A stretch of 64,000 bases of DNA from Nitrospirillum sp034653275 (GCF_034653275.1 NZ_JAYEES010000001.1:558001-622000), one strand, 5' to 3'; shown: positions 51,169 to 60,877, counted from the first letter of the stretch. A program made the numbers and translations. The notes: generated from the letters alone by a model not told the origin.

Positions 51169-52817
51169 TGCAGCCTTGGGTCCAGGTCTATGACCCGTTT
51201 GGGAACATGGTGGTGTCCGCGCTGGTCGCGGTGCTGCCCATCGTTTTCTTTTTCGTGGCGCTGGCCGTGCTGCGGCTGAAGGGCTACGTCGCCGGCACGT
51301 TGACCGTGCTGATCGCTCTGATCATCGCCATCGCGGCCTATGGCATGCCGGCGTCCTCGGCCATCGCCGCCGTGGTCTACGGCTTCTTCTACGGCCTGTG
51401 GCCCATCGCCTGGATCATCGTGGCCGCCGTCTTCCTCTACAAGATCACGGTGAAGACGGGGCAGTTCGACATCATCCGCGCCAGCGTCATCTCCATCACC
51501 GAGGATCAGCGCCTGCAGATGCTGATGGTGGGCTTCGCCTTCGGCGCCTTCCTGGAGGGCGCGGCCGGCTTCGGCGCGCCGGTGGCCATCACCGCCGCCA
51601 TCCTGGCCGGCCTGGGCTTCAACCCGCTCTACGCCGCCGGCCTGTGCCTTATCGCCAACACCGCCCCCGTGGCCTTCGGCGCCATGGGCACGCCCGTCAT
51701 CGTCGGCGCCCAGGTCTCGGGGCTGGACGTCTACAAGGTGGCGGCCATGACCGGGCGGCAGCTGCCGGCCCTGTCGGTGTTCGTGCCCTTCTGGCTGGTC
51801 TTCATCATGGACGGGGCCAAGGGCGTGAAGGAGACGTGGCCCGCCATCCTGGTGACGGGGGTCAGCTTCGCCGTCAGCCAGTACTTCACCTCCAACTACA
51901 TCGGGGCCGAACTGCCGGACATCATCTCCGCCCTCATCAGCCTGCTGTGCCTGACGGTGTTCCTGAAGTTCTGGAAGCCCAAGAGCATCTTCCGCTTCAA
52001 GGACCAGCCGCTGGCGGCGGAGCGGGAGGCCCGGGCCTACACCGGCGGCCAGGTGCTGAAGGCGTGGTCGCCCTTCCTCATCCTCACCGTCATCGTGACG
52101 ATCTGGAGCCTGAAGCCCTTCAAGGCCCTGTTCGCGAAGGGCGGCGCCCTGGTGGACACGGTGTTCCTCTTCGACGTGCCCAGCCTGCACAACGCCGTGA
52201 CCAAGGTGGCCCCCATCGTCAAGGCCGCCACCCCCTACGCCGCGCAGTACAAGCTGGACCTGCTGGCCGCGACCGGCACCGCCATCCTCATCTCCGCCAT
52301 CCTCAGCATGGTGGTGCTGCGCTATGGCCCGGGCAAGGCGCTGGCCACGTTCGGGGAGACGCTGGTGGAGCTGAAATGGCCCATGTACACCATCGGCGCC
52401 GTGCTGGCCTTCGCCTACATCGCCAACTATTCCGGCCTATCCTCCACCCTGGCGCTGACCTTGGCGGAGGCGGGCAAGGGCTTCCCCTTCTTCTCCCCCA
52501 TCCTGGGCTGGCTGGGCGTGTTCCTCACCGGGTCGGACACATCAAGCAACGCCCTGTTCGGCGCGTTGCAGGCCACGACGGGGCAACAGCTGGGCGTCTC
52601 CGACCTTCTGCTGGTGGCCGCCAACAGCAGCGGCGGCGTCACCGGCAAGATGATCTCCCCGCAGAGCATCGCGGTGGCCTGCGCCGCCGTGGGCCTGGTG
52701 GGCAGCGAGTCCAACCTGCTGCGCTTCACGCTGAAGCATAGCCTCTTCTTCGTCTGCATCGTCGGCGTCATCACCCTGCTGCAGGCCTATGTCTTCACCG
52801 GCATGATCCCGCAGTAA
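51169..52817 (+). CDS. lldP: Lactate permease
   Basis: The ATG at 51169 follows GGGGGGAAGG and starts MQPWVQVYDPFGNMVVSALV, the usual LldP N-terminus, giving 548 residues. About 12-13 hydrophobic helices are visible. Family blocks include MVGFAFGAFLEGAAGFGAPV, AIAPV-like LIANTAPVAFGAMGTPVIVG, GWLGVFLTGSDTSSNALFGA and GVTGKMISPQSIAVACAAVG. It imports lactate (and often glycolate) with protons. Divergent from the lut operon and likely under the same regulator. Confidence 0.96.
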
Positions 52818-52866
52818 GTCGGTATCCCGTTCAGTCCCTATTCCCTTTTTGCCCCATACCCTCCTG

Positions 52867-52898
52867 GCCCCGGCGGGCGATCGCCGGGGCATTTTCTT
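52867..52898 (+). terminator. Terminator after lldP
   Basis: CCCCGGC pairs with GCCGGGG around GGCGATC-type loop bases and is followed by ATTTTCTT. It lies 50 bases after the lldP stop and just before the convergent phosphatase stop. Confidence 0.7.
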
Positions 52899-52902
52899 CC
52901 GC

Positions 52903-53481
52903 TCACAAGGGCGTGTCGCTGTCGCCGGCCAGCAGGCGGGGGTACAGCGCCTTGAAGGCGAAGCCGCCGTCCTTGTCCCCCTTGCCGCCGTCCTTGCGCT
53001 TGAAGCGCAGCACGACGTCGAAGCGGTCCTCCGGCCAGGCGGTGGGCGGCTTGCCCCGGCGGACGGGCAGCAGGGGGATGATGCTCTCCACGATGGCCTG
53101 GTGCTCCCAGCACACCAGCACCACGCCCGACAGGGTCAGCAGCTCCTTGACCAGCTCCGCCTCCTGCCCCTTGCCATAGGTGGTGTTGGGCACCTCCAGC
53201 CCCAGCCGCGCCGCGAGCGGCGAGGCCGTCTCGAACGGCCGCTTGCTGGGGCCCTTGTTCACCGTGGTGCCCGGTGTCGCGGCATAGACCGCCGCCGGCT
53301 TGGCATAGGTGCCGTCCTCCAGCCCCGCCCCGAACAGCGCCGCCCAGGCCCCCGCCCGCTGCCAGCCGCGGATGACCAGGGACTCCTTGTCCTTAGTCCC
53401 GTCCAGGGTCAGGCCGGGCCCCGGCCAACTGCCCTCGGGCTTTTCGGCATGGCGGATGAAGTACAGCGTCAGCTTGCTCAT
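52903..53481 (-). CDS. Histidine phosphatase family protein
   Basis: A 192-aa protein of the phosphoglycerate-mutase-like superfamily. The phosphohistidine motif near the N-terminus reads LYFIRHAEKP (His11), RGWQRAGAWAALF supplies the following Arg, and the second catalytic His is in VLVCWEHQAIVESI. The family usually has RHGE; here it is RHAE, common in small SixA-like and unassigned members. No signal peptide. Substrate unknown. Confidence 0.85.
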   Translation of the reverse strand: MSKLTLYFIRHAEKPEGSWPGPGLTLDGTKDKESLVIRGWQRAGAWAALFGAGLEDGTYAKPAAVYAATPGTTVNKGPSKRPFETASPLAARLGLEVPNTTYGKGQEAELVKELLTLSGVVLVCWEHQAIVESIIPLLPVRRGKPPTAWPEDRFDVVLRFKRKDGGKGDKDGGFAFKALYPRLLAGDSDTPL

Positions 53482-53557
53482 GAGGGCCCCTCCGGTTGGT
53501 TTTGCTCATTACGCGAGTAAACCCGCGCGATGACAATGCCGAAGGTGGCGGCATGCC

Positions 53558-54328
53558 TCAGGTGGTGCACCACAACGGCAGATGACGTGCCACAGCCAGT
53601 TTGGCCAGGCGATACACGGTCTCGCTGGCCTGCCAGGCGGCGTCCAGCACATGCTCCGGCGCGTCGTCGTCCGCCGTCCAGCGCACGACCTTGGGATCTG
53701 CCCGGCGGATCAGGGTGCGCACCTCCGTCACCTCGCGCAGCAGATTACTGACGGAGCCGAAGCGGCCTGGGTGTCCCTCCCAGTCCGGTTCCTCGATGAT
53801 CATGTCGCGGTGAAAGGGCAGCCAATATTGCTCGACCAGCAGCAGTTGCGGGTAATGCCCGGCATAGCCCCGCTGTTCCGCCTGCGTTAGCGCCCGTTCC
53901 AGGTCCGCCTGTGCCGGCCGCTCCGCGCTAACCAAACGCGCCAGCGCGGCCGGGCCGCCTTCGTCGGCCAGCGCGGTCACGTAGCGCAGCATGACATCGG
54001 CGCTGGTGGCGACATCGTCCCCATCCTCGAAGTCGCTGCCCTCATCCCAGGCCAATGTCTCACCTAACTGGCCTCGGTACTTGGCCGCCAGCCGGTCGCG
54101 CCAGGGAATGACGGCATCGGCCACTGGATAGCGGAACACCGGCGCGCCAATGACGACCTTGGGCTTGCCACCGGTGCCGGCACCCGGAAATCCCGTCAGC
54201 AAATCAATGATATATTGCTGACCGGCATCATTCTTGGGCTTGGGCGCCGCCATCTGTTGGCGCTCCATGGCGGACGTGTCCAAATAGGCGATCCGATGCA
54301 GGGGAGAGACCTCGTAGCCGATGCCCAT
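53558..54328 (-). CDS. Hypothetical protein (256 aa)
   Basis: A soluble protein without recognised family. Segments that look structured are ADAVIPWRDRLAAKYRGQLG, VMLRYVTALADEGGPAALAR, LLLVEQYWLPFHRDMIIEEP and NLLREVTEVRTLIRRADPKV. The latter two have clustered charged and aromatic residues like a binding site. Codon use is somewhat less GC-rich than neighbours. It lies between the phosphatase and the S41-like gene, both on minus, with 76 and 96 bases of spacing. Confidence 0.65.
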   Translation of the reverse strand: MGIGYEVSPLHRIAYLDTSAMERQQMAAPKPKNDAGQQYIIDLLTGFPGAGTGGKPKVVIGAPVFRYPVADAVIPWRDRLAAKYRGQLGETLAWDEGSDFEDGDDVATSADVMLRYVTALADEGGPAALARLVSAERPAQADLERALTQAEQRGYAGHYPQLLLVEQYWLPFHRDMIIEEPDWEGHPGRFGSVSNLLREVTEVRTLIRRADPKVVRWTADDDAPEHVLDAAWQASETVYRLAKLAVARHLPLWCTT

Positions 54329-54424
54329 GGGAATCCTGAGGGATGGAGGTGTGACGTCTTCCGGTTGTGGCTCAGAGAGTAAAGAGGTGGTTGCTGGTTT
54401 GGCAAACGGATAGTGATGCTTTCC

Positions 54425-55816
54425 TCACGGCACCGCCGCCCTGTCTCCACCCCCGCGTTTCGCCGCCTGCAGGTCGCGCACTTCGTCCATCACCGTGTCG
54501 CGGCCGGCGGCGAAGTCGGGGAAGCGCCAGCCCACTTCCTGCTCGGGGCTGAGGTCGCCGGCGGCGACGCCGAAGGCGTAGTTCAGCCAGAAACACTTGG
54601 TGACGTCGTGGCAGCCGTGCACCCAATCGTGCATGCCGGTGGCGTAGCCCACGGTGGTGTTGGTGTTGCGCAGCACCAGGGGCGCGCCCGTCTCGCCCCA
54701 GAAAGTGTCGCGGTCGCCCACGCGCTGGCCGATGATGTGGACGCGGGCGCCGCCGTAGTACTTGGCGCGGGCCAGGGTGACGATACCGGCGGAGAAGGTG
54801 GCGTTGCCGGTCAGCAGCCACAGGTTCCCGTCCGGGGCCAGCAGAGTGGGCAGGCGGCGGGTGAAGTCCACAATCTTGGTATAGTCGCCGCCGCCGTTGT
54901 AGCGTAGGTCGATGACCATCCAGCGCCAGCCGCCCGGCGGCGCGCCGGCGGCGATGGCGTCCAGCTGCCGGGCCAGGGGGCCCTTGTCATCGTCCATCAC
55001 GGCGTTCAGGCGCAGGTACAGGCCCTGGTGGTCCAAGGGCCGCGTCTCCACGCTGGCCGTCCTGCCGCCGTAGAGGTGGGTGAAGGCGGCGGCCTGCGGC
55101 AGCCAGCGCAGGCTGTCGGCGCCGGCCATGGGGCCCGCCTCCAGCGACGCCTGCATCGTCTGCCCCGCCTCATCCGTCAGGGTCAGCGCCAGGTGGCGGC
55201 CGTCCGTCTCCGGCCAGACGGCGCGCAGCAGGGCGGGGCTGACCAGCAGGTTGACGCCCTGCGCCCGCGCATGCTCGTCATTGCCGGTCAGGTAGGGGCG
55301 CACGGCGGCGGGGATGTCGTCGGCGGGGTGGCCGTCGATGGCCACCACCCGGCGGCCCAGCAGGCTGGCCTGGGCGTCGGCGGCGCCGATGACGTACAGG
55401 CCGTCGTCGAACCAGGCCAGGCGCACCGGCGCCACGCCGTATTCCGCGTACTTGGGGAACAGCTGCACGGCGGTGTGGCCGTTGCCGGCCAGCGCCACCA
55501 GCCGCGCCATCTCCATCACGAAGGTGGGGGCGTCCAGCTCGCCCGCGCGGGCGCGCAGGTCGGCCACCCCACGCGTGAAGGCGGCGCACCCCTCCGCCGT
55601 GAAGCTGCGGTCCAGGTCCAACAGCACCAGCAGGTCGTCCAAATCCTGGCCGCGCGCGTCGGCGATGCTGGTGGGCGAGGGTTTCGGGGCCAGGGTGACG
55701 CTAGGGCTGAACCGCGCGCGCAGGGCTGTGCCCACCAGCCATTCCGCCCTGAACCACAGCGCCGCCACGGCGGCGGCCACCACGATGACGGCGATCACGA
55801 GCCGCTTGTATGTCAT
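54425..55816 (-). CDS. S41-family peptidase-like exported protein
   Basis: A 463-aa protein with an N-terminal membrane anchor or uncleaved signal (LVIAVIVVAAAVAALWF). The C-terminal half has the S41/tail-specific protease fold: WRWMVIDLRYNGGGDYTKIV, then LWLLTGNATFSAGIVTLARA with the nucleophile Ser in TFSAG. VHIIGQRVGDRDTFWGETGA follows. The middle region (GLYVIGAADAQASLLGRRVV, AIDGHPADDI) resembles the PDZ-like segment of this family. It probably acts in the periplasm; substrate unknown. Confidence 0.8.
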   Translation of the reverse strand: MTYKRLVIAVIVVAAAVAALWFRAEWLVGTALRARFSPSVTLAPKPSPTSIADARGQDLDDLLVLLDLDRSFTAEGCAAFTRGVADLRARAGELDAPTFVMEMARLVALAGNGHTAVQLFPKYAEYGVAPVRLAWFDDGLYVIGAADAQASLLGRRVVAIDGHPADDIPAAVRPYLTGNDEHARAQGVNLLVSPALLRAVWPETDGRHLALTLTDEAGQTMQASLEAGPMAGADSLRWLPQAAAFTHLYGGRTASVETRPLDHQGLYLRLNAVMDDDKGPLARQLDAIAAGAPPGGWRWMVIDLRYNGGGDYTKIVDFTRRLPTLLAPDGNLWLLTGNATFSAGIVTLARAKYYGGARVHIIGQRVGDRDTFWGETGAPLVLRNTNTTVGYATGMHDWVHGCHDVTKCFWLNYAFGVAAGDLSPEQEVGWRFPDFAAGRDTVMDEVRDLQAAKRGGGDRAAVP

Positions 55817-55973
55817 GAGTTTTCCCCTTGTTCTGACGCGGGGGCTTACTCAAACGGCGTGCCAGATTGGTTAATCTCTATTTTTCAATGGGTTGGCGGC
55901 GGGTCGCGAAAAGGCCATGGCGCCGGCCGTCAAAAAGTGGGCGCCGCCGCCAATCAAGGGCCGATCTCGCCAT

Positions 55974-56750
55974 CTATTTGTCGGCGGCCACGATATCCCC
56001 GCCGGCGATGCGGCGCAGCGAGGCCTCCAGCCGGGCGTCGGCGCGGGAGATTTCGACCAGGGCGTCGCGGATGAAGTTGATGTGCGCCTCGGCCGCCACG
56101 CGCGCCGCCGCCGGGTCGCCTTTCATGATGGCCTCATAGAGGGCGCGGTGCTGGCCCAGCAGCAGTTGGCGCACGCCGGTGCGCTGGTACAGCTTGGCGC
56201 GGTTGAAGAACACGTCCTGGCGCAGCATCTCGGCCAAGGCCCGCATGATGTGCAGGATGACGACGTTGTGCGTGGCCTCATAGACCGCCAGGTGGAAGTC
56301 GGCGTCGGCGTCCGCCTCTTCCTTCGCCACATCCTGTGTGTGCGCGGCCTCCATGGCCTCGAACCGGGCCTGGATCTGGGCGCGGTCCACATCGGTGGCG
56401 CGCAGGGCGGCGTAGTAGGCGGCGGCCCCCTCCACCTCCGTCCGGAATTCCAGATAGTCCAGGGTGGTTTCCGGCCGCGCCGCCAGCACGGCGTGCAGCG
56501 GCTCGGTGAAGGTGGGGCCCAGCAGGGGGGCGACGAAGGTGGCGCCGCCCCGGCCGCTGCGCAGCAGGCCCCGCTGCTCCAGCTTCTCCAGCGCCTCGCG
56601 CAGCGAGGGGCGGGAAACGTTGAAGCGCACGGCCAGTTCCCGCTCCGGCACCAGCTTCTCGCCGGGGCGCAGGCTGCCTTCCACGATCAGCTGTTCCAGA
56701 TGCTCGGCGATGGTGTCGGCCAGCTTGGCCGGCCGGATGCTGTCCTTCAT
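55974..56750 (-). CDS. lldR: GntR/FadR-type regulator, LldR/PdhR-like
   Basis: A 258-aa regulator. The winged helix at residues 8-75 reads LADTIAEHLEQLIVEGSLRP, LVPERELAVRFNVSRPSLRE and LEQRGLLRSGRGGATFV. The C-terminal FCD ligand domain has YLEFRTEVEGAAAYYAALRA, ADADFHLAVYEATHNVVILH and HRALYEAIMKGDPAAARVAA, with the metal-binding Asp/His set of the family. It closely resembles lactate/pyruvate-responsive LldR and PdhR. An operator-like site just upstream matches those in front of lutA and lldP, so it probably represses lactate genes and itself. The gene symbol is inferred. Confidence 0.85.
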   Translation of the reverse strand: MKDSIRPAKLADTIAEHLEQLIVEGSLRPGEKLVPERELAVRFNVSRPSLREALEKLEQRGLLRSGRGGATFVAPLLGPTFTEPLHAVLAARPETTLDYLEFRTEVEGAAAYYAALRATDVDRAQIQARFEAMEAAHTQDVAKEEADADADFHLAVYEATHNVVILHIMRALAEMLRQDVFFNRAKLYQRTGVRQLLLGQHRALYEAIMKGDPAAARVAAEAHINFIRDALVEISRADARLEASLRRIAGGDIVAADK

Positions 56751-56818
56751 GGGGTCCCGTCAGCGTTTCCTCTGCCCCACCATCTCCGGCCGCCCTGCCT
56801 TCGGCGGCGGCGCGGTGG

Positions 56819-56841
56819 CGCGGTCAAAATAATTGACCAGC
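56819..56841. promoter_or_regulatory. LldR/GntR-type operator O3 (lldR)
   Basis: GGTCAAAATAATTGACC is a palindrome 70-90 bases upstream of the regulator start. It aligns with O1 at GGTCAAA and at the ACCA on the right, suggesting autoregulation. Confidence 0.65.
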
Positions 56842-56880
56842 AGCACCTTGGGGTGCAACGGAAATGACGGGCCGGGGGCC

Positions 56881-57606
56881 TCAGCGCAGCAGGCTGAAGT
56901 CCACCGGCACCGACCAGTCCAGGGGCTTGTCGTCCGGGGCGGAGGGCAAGGGGTCCGCCCGCCGCACCGTGGCCACCGCCTCCTCATCCAACAGGGGGAA
57001 GCCGGAGCTGCGCTCCAGCGTCACGCCCAGCACATGGCCCGCTCGGTCCAGGGTGAAGCGCACCTGGGCCGTGCCCACCTGATGGCGCTGCCGCGCCTGC
57101 GACGGATAGCGCAGATAGCGGTAAAGGTGCGCCATCAGCCGGCCCTCATAGGTGTCCGGCCCCTTGCTGGCCGGTGCCGGCGGGGCGGGCAGGGCCTCCG
57201 GCGCCGGGGTGGCCGTCTGCACCGCCGTGCTGGGCGGCGGCGGCTCGGGTTGCGGCGTCGCAATCGGGGCGGCCTGCGGCGGCACCGGCGGGGGCGGGGG
57301 CAGGGGGATGGGCTTCACCGCCACCGGCTTGGGCGGCGGGGGCTTGGGCGTGGGTTTGGGCGGCTCCGGCTTCGGCGGCTCCGGCTTGGGCGGTGCGGGT
57401 GGGGGCGGTGCCGGGGGCGGCGGCAGATCGATCTGCAGCGGCGGCGCCGGGGGCGGCGGCTCCAGGGTGGACCGCGCCATCAGCCAGGGCAGGGCCAGGG
57501 CGTGGGCGGCCAGCACCAGGGCCAGGCTGCCGCCCCACACCAGGCGACCCCGCCTGTCGCCCGTGGGCAGGCCGCCGCCATCTTTGTTCATCGATGCCAT
57601 CGCCAT
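56881..57606 (-). CDS. tonB: TonB energy transducer
   Basis: A 241-aa protein with one N-terminal helix (LVWGGSLALVLAAHALALPW), a long Pro-rich spacer across the periplasm (repeats of PEPPKP, residues 50-120) and a C-terminal TonB domain (YEGRLMAHLYRYLRYPSQAR, GTAQVRFTLDRAGHVLGVTL, LLDEEAVATVRRADPLPSAP). It couples the ExbBD proton motor to outer-membrane receptors. Last gene of the iron-uptake operon, four bases after exbD. Confidence 0.92.
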   Translation of the reverse strand: MAMASMNKDGGGLPTGDRRGRLVWGGSLALVLAAHALALPWLMARSTLEPPPPAPPLQIDLPPPPAPPPPAPPKPEPPKPEPPKPTPKPPPPKPVAVKPIPLPPPPPVPPQAAPIATPQPEPPPPSTAVQTATPAPEALPAPPAPASKGPDTYEGRLMAHLYRYLRYPSQARQRHQVGTAQVRFTLDRAGHVLGVTLERSSGFPLLDEEAVATVRRADPLPSAPDDKPLDWSVPVDFSLLR

Positions 57607-57610
57607 GGCG

Positions 57611-58036
57611 TCACGGGGCCCCGCCGCCGTCCAGGCCCACCAGCGAGACCTTCAGGTATCCCGCCGTGCGCAGGCTGTTCATCACCGCCGTCAGGTCGCC
57701 GTAGGAGACGACGCGGTCGGCGCTGAGGGTGATGCGCTGCTCCTTGTCGCCGCCAGCGGCCTGGTCCAGGGCGGCGGCCAGGCCGTCGCGCGCCACGTCG
57801 GCGCCGTCGACCGCCAGGGTCAGGTCGGCGCGGATGGTCAGGGTCACCGGCTTTTCCGGGTGCGGCCGGGGCGGCGCGTTGGAGGAGGGCAGGTCCACCG
57901 GCACGTCCACGGTGGCCAGGGGGGCCGCCACCATGAAGATGATCAGCAGCACCAGCATCACGTCGATGAAGGGCGTGACGTTGATTTCGTGTGTTTCGGC
58001 CAGCTCATCGCCGCCGTGGGAAAGACGGGCGGCCAT
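57611..58036 (-). CDS. exbD: ExbD proton-channel subunit
   Basis: A 141-aa protein with a single helix carrying the essential Asp (INVTPFIDVMLVLLIIFMVA) and a periplasmic domain (VTLTIRADLTLAVDGADVAR, ITLSADRVVSYGDLTAVMNS). It starts three bases after exbB. Confidence 0.93.
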   Translation of the reverse strand: MAARLSHGGDELAETHEINVTPFIDVMLVLLIIFMVAAPLATVDVPVDLPSSNAPPRPHPEKPVTLTIRADLTLAVDGADVARDGLAAALDQAAGGDKEQRITLSADRVVSYGDLTAVMNSLRTAGYLKVSLVGLDGGGAP

Positions 58037-58039
58037 GGC

Positions 58040-58957
58040 TCACTCCGCCGCGCGGCTGCGGACCCGGGAGGCGCCCACCCCCTGCGCGCCCGCCTGCTCC
58101 CGGTCCAGGTCGCGGCTGACCAGGCGCAGCACGCCGGCCGACACGTCGGCCAGCAGCACGCGATAGCCGTCCACCTTGCGGGCGAAGACGTTGTAGACCA
58201 CCACCGCCGGGATGGCCGCCACCAGGCCGGTGGCCGTGGCCAGCAGCGCCTCGGCGATGCCAGGGGCCACCACGGCCAGGCTGGTGGTCTGGGTCTTCGA
58301 GATGCCGATGAAGCTGTTCATGATGCCCCACACCGTGCCGAACAGGCCGACGAAGGGGGCGGTGGCGCCGATGGTGGCCAGGATGCCGGTGCCGCGCACG
58401 ATGGCGCGGCGGGCCTTGGCCTCCAGCCGTTCCAGCCGCAGGATCACGCGCTCCTTCACGCCCTCGGCCGGCAGGCCGTCGGACTGGGCGCGTTCGGCGC
58501 CCGCGGCGCGGGCGAAGGCCAGGGCCAGGGCGTCGGCCTCGTTCGTCAGCTGGCTGGCCGCCACGTCCAGGCTGGGGGCGTCGTCCAGCTTGTCCAGCGA
58601 GCCCTGCAGGCGGCCGCGCGCGGCGCGCAGCTCCAGCCCCTTGGCCAGCAGGATGGTCCAGGTGACGACGGACGCGGCCAGCAGGCCCAGGATGACGGCC
58701 TTCACCACGCCGTCGGCGTTCAGGAACATGCCCATGGCCGACAGGTCGTGCGGCACGGTGGCGGCGGCCGCGCGCGCCGTCCCCTCTTGCGCCCAGGCGC
58801 CGCCAGCCGCGCCCCAGCCCAGCGCCGCCGTCAGGCCGGCGGCCGCGCGCTTCAGCCCGGCGTGCTTCAGCAATATGGTAGCCATGATGGTCGTGCCCCT
58901 CTTTGACATCGGTGCGTCCTTGGCCTGACGCGTCGTGAAACGGTTGGCGGTGGTCAT
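58040..58957 (-). CDS. exbB: ExbB proton-channel subunit
   Basis: A 305-aa protein whose start overlaps the stop of the PepSY gene (ATGA). It has a long N-terminal extension with an apparent signal sequence (GLTAALGWGAAGGAWAQEG), then three helices typical of ExbB: VKAVILGLLAASVVTWTILL, ATIGATAPFVGLFGTVWGIM and ALLATATGLVAAIPAVVVYN. The signal-bearing ExbB form occurs in other alphaproteobacteria. Confidence 0.92.
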   Translation of the reverse strand: MTTANRFTTRQAKDAPMSKRGTTIMATILLKHAGLKRAAAGLTAALGWGAAGGAWAQEGTARAAAATVPHDLSAMGMFLNADGVVKAVILGLLAASVVTWTILLAKGLELRAARGRLQGSLDKLDDAPSLDVAASQLTNEADALALAFARAAGAERAQSDGLPAEGVKERVILRLERLEAKARRAIVRGTGILATIGATAPFVGLFGTVWGIMNSFIGISKTQTTSLAVVAPGIAEALLATATGLVAAIPAVVVYNVFARKVDGYRVLLADVSAGVLRLVSRDLDREQAGAQGVGASRVRSRAAE

Positions 58958-60192
58958 TCCGCGGCGGATTGCAGGATGGCGGCGGCGCGGGCGGCGCCGG
59001 CCTTACGGTTTCGGCGCTTGATCCACCACATGCAGGTGCCGGTGACGGCGAACAGGGTGGGCAGCAGGCCGCTCAGCGCCACCAGGGCGCGGTAAATGGG
59101 GCCCAGCCCCTCGCCCTCGTGCAGGGGGCGCATCCAGCCGGTGACCTTGTTGCCGGCGGCCTGGGTGCTGGGGTCGCGCACCTCCACCACCTGGCGGGCC
59201 CAGGGGTCGACCATCAGGGTGACGGCGCTGGGGGCGTCACCGCCCGGGGGCGCCAGCACCACGCGGATGGCCTGGTCGGGGCCCTGCGGCAGGCTGGCGC
59301 CGCGCAGCGCCAGGCCGGGGCGGGGCGACGCCGCCAGGGCGATGGCCACGGCCTCATCCACGCCGGCCGGGTCCACGCCGTCGCGCGGCGCCACCTTGGG
59401 CACGGCGAAGCCCTGGGTCTGCGCCGCCATGGGCAGCACCGCGCCGATGCCGGCGGCGATGGTCTGGGGGAAGGCGATGGCGACGCCGGTGAAGCTGACC
59501 ACCAGGAAGACGACCAGGCCCCAGATGCCGGCGGCGCCATGCAGCTCGCGGTGGAAACGGGCGCCCTTGGCCGCCTTGCGCACGATGAAGGACTGGCGCC
59601 ACTGCCCGGGCCGGGGCCACCACAGCACGAGGCCGGTGACGCCCAGCGCCGTCATGATGATCCCCAGGTACCCCACTAGGTCACGGCCGCTGCGATCCTG
59701 GATCAGCAGGTTGCCGTGCAGGCGGTGGATCCAGCCGATGGTGGCGTCCAGGCCGGGCGTGCTGACCACCGTCAGGGTGACAGGGTCGATGTGCACGCTG
59801 GTGCCCGGCATGCCGCCACCCTGTGCGCCGCCTTGCGGGCGGGGGCCGCCGGCGCCGATCTGGCCGCCTTGGCCCTGGCCATGGGCGTGTTCCCCACCCT
59901 GCGGCATGCGGCGGGGGGCCTGGAAGCGCACGGTGGCCGTGCCGCCCGGCGCGGACGGCGCGGCGTAGCTGGCGGGCCGGGCGCCCGGCGGGGCCACCGC
60001 GGCGGCGGCGGCCACCACCTCGGCCACGCCATGCGCCGCCGCGTCGGCGGGCGGGGCCGGCAAGGACGGGGTGAACAGCGCGCGCAGCTCGGGCTCGATC
60101 ACCAGCACGGTGCCCGACAGGCCCAGCGCCAACAGGGGCAGGCCCAGGATCAGGCCCACCCACAGGTGCAGGAAGCGCAGCGTCTTCATCAT
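58954..60192 (-). CDS. PepSY-type membrane protein (PiuB-like)
   Basis: A 412-aa inner-membrane protein with four main helices: LWVGLILGLPLLALGLSGTV at the N-terminus, DLVGYLGIIMTALGVTGLVL, GIWGLVVFLVVSFTGVAIAF and a C-terminal LVALSGLLPTLFAVTGTCMW. PepSY parts lie in the periplasmic loops, with a Gly/His/Gln-rich stretch (GGEHAHGQGQGGQIGAGG). Relatives act as reductases or helpers in siderophore uptake. Starts four bases after the hydroxylase gene. Confidence 0.9.
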   Translation of the reverse strand: MMKTLRFLHLWVGLILGLPLLALGLSGTVLVIEPELRALFTPSLPAPPADAAAHGVAEVVAAAAAVAPPGARPASYAAPSAPGGTATVRFQAPRRMPQGGEHAHGQGQGGQIGAGGPRPQGGAQGGGMPGTSVHIDPVTLTVVSTPGLDATIGWIHRLHGNLLIQDRSGRDLVGYLGIIMTALGVTGLVLWWPRPGQWRQSFIVRKAAKGARFHRELHGAAGIWGLVVFLVVSFTGVAIAFPQTIAAGIGAVLPMAAQTQGFAVPKVAPRDGVDPAGVDEAVAIALAASPRPGLALRGASLPQGPDQAIRVVLAPPGGDAPSAVTLMVDPWARQVVEVRDPSTQAAGNKVTGWMRPLHEGEGLGPIYRALVALSGLLPTLFAVTGTCMWWIKRRNRKAGAARAAAILQSAAE

Positions 60193-60196
60193 GGCG

Positions 60197-60877
60197 TCAG
60201 GCCTCCGCCCAGCGGCGCAGCAGGTTGTGATAGATGCCGGTCAGCCGCACGACGGCGGGCTGGCCGGCGGCCTCGCGGTTCAGGTCCTGGATGGTTGTGT
60301 CCAGGTCGAACAGCAGGGTGCGTTCGCCATCGTCGCGCACCATGCTCTGCATCCAGAAGAACGAGGCGATGCGGGCCCCTCGGGTCACCGGGGCCACGCG
60401 GTGCAGGCTGGTGGACGGGTACAGCACCATGTCCCCGGCCGGCAGCTTCACCTCATGCTCGCCGTAGGTGTCCTCCACCAGCAGCTCGCCGCCGTCGTAC
60501 TCGTCGGGGTCGGCCAGGAACAGGGTGGCGGACAGGTCGGTGCGCACGCGGTGCGGCGTGCCGGGGATCTGGCGGATGGCGTTGTCGACGTGGATGCCGA
60601 ACGACTGGCCGCCAGCGTAGCGGTTGAACAGCGGCGGGAAGACCTTCAGCGGCAGGGCCGCCGACAGGAACAGGGCGTTCTTCTCCAGCGCCGCCAGGAT
60701 CATGTCGCCCATGGCCCGGGCCGCCGGATGGTCGGCCGGGATCTGGGCGTTGTTCTTGGCCATGGCCGACTGGTGGCCGGCCGTCACGCGGCCATCCACC
60801 CAATCGGCGGTTTCCATCTGCTGGCGGCACCAGGCGACCTGCTCTCGCGTCAAGACGCCGGGAATGTGAAGAAGCAT
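60197..60877 (-). CDS. Fe(II)/2-oxoglutarate PKHD-type hydroxylase (PiuC/YbiX-like)
   Basis: A 226-aa dioxygenase. MLLHIPGVLTREQVAWCRQQ is the typical start. The iron-binding HxD lies in FGIHVDNAIRQIPGTPHRVR, the distal His in LYPSTSLHRVAPVTRGARIA, and the 2-oxoglutarate-binding Arg follows it. Proteins of this group sit beside TonB siderophore receptors and are iron-regulated. Located 34 bases after the receptor gene. Confidence 0.92.
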   Translation of the reverse strand: MLLHIPGVLTREQVAWCRQQMETADWVDGRVTAGHQSAMAKNNAQIPADHPAARAMGDMILAALEKNALFLSAALPLKVFPPLFNRYAGGQSFGIHVDNAIRQIPGTPHRVRTDLSATLFLADPDEYDGGELLVEDTYGEHEVKLPAGDMVLYPSTSLHRVAPVTRGARIASFFWMQSMVRDDGERTLLFDLDTTIQDLNREAAGQPAVVRLTGIYHNLLRRWAEA

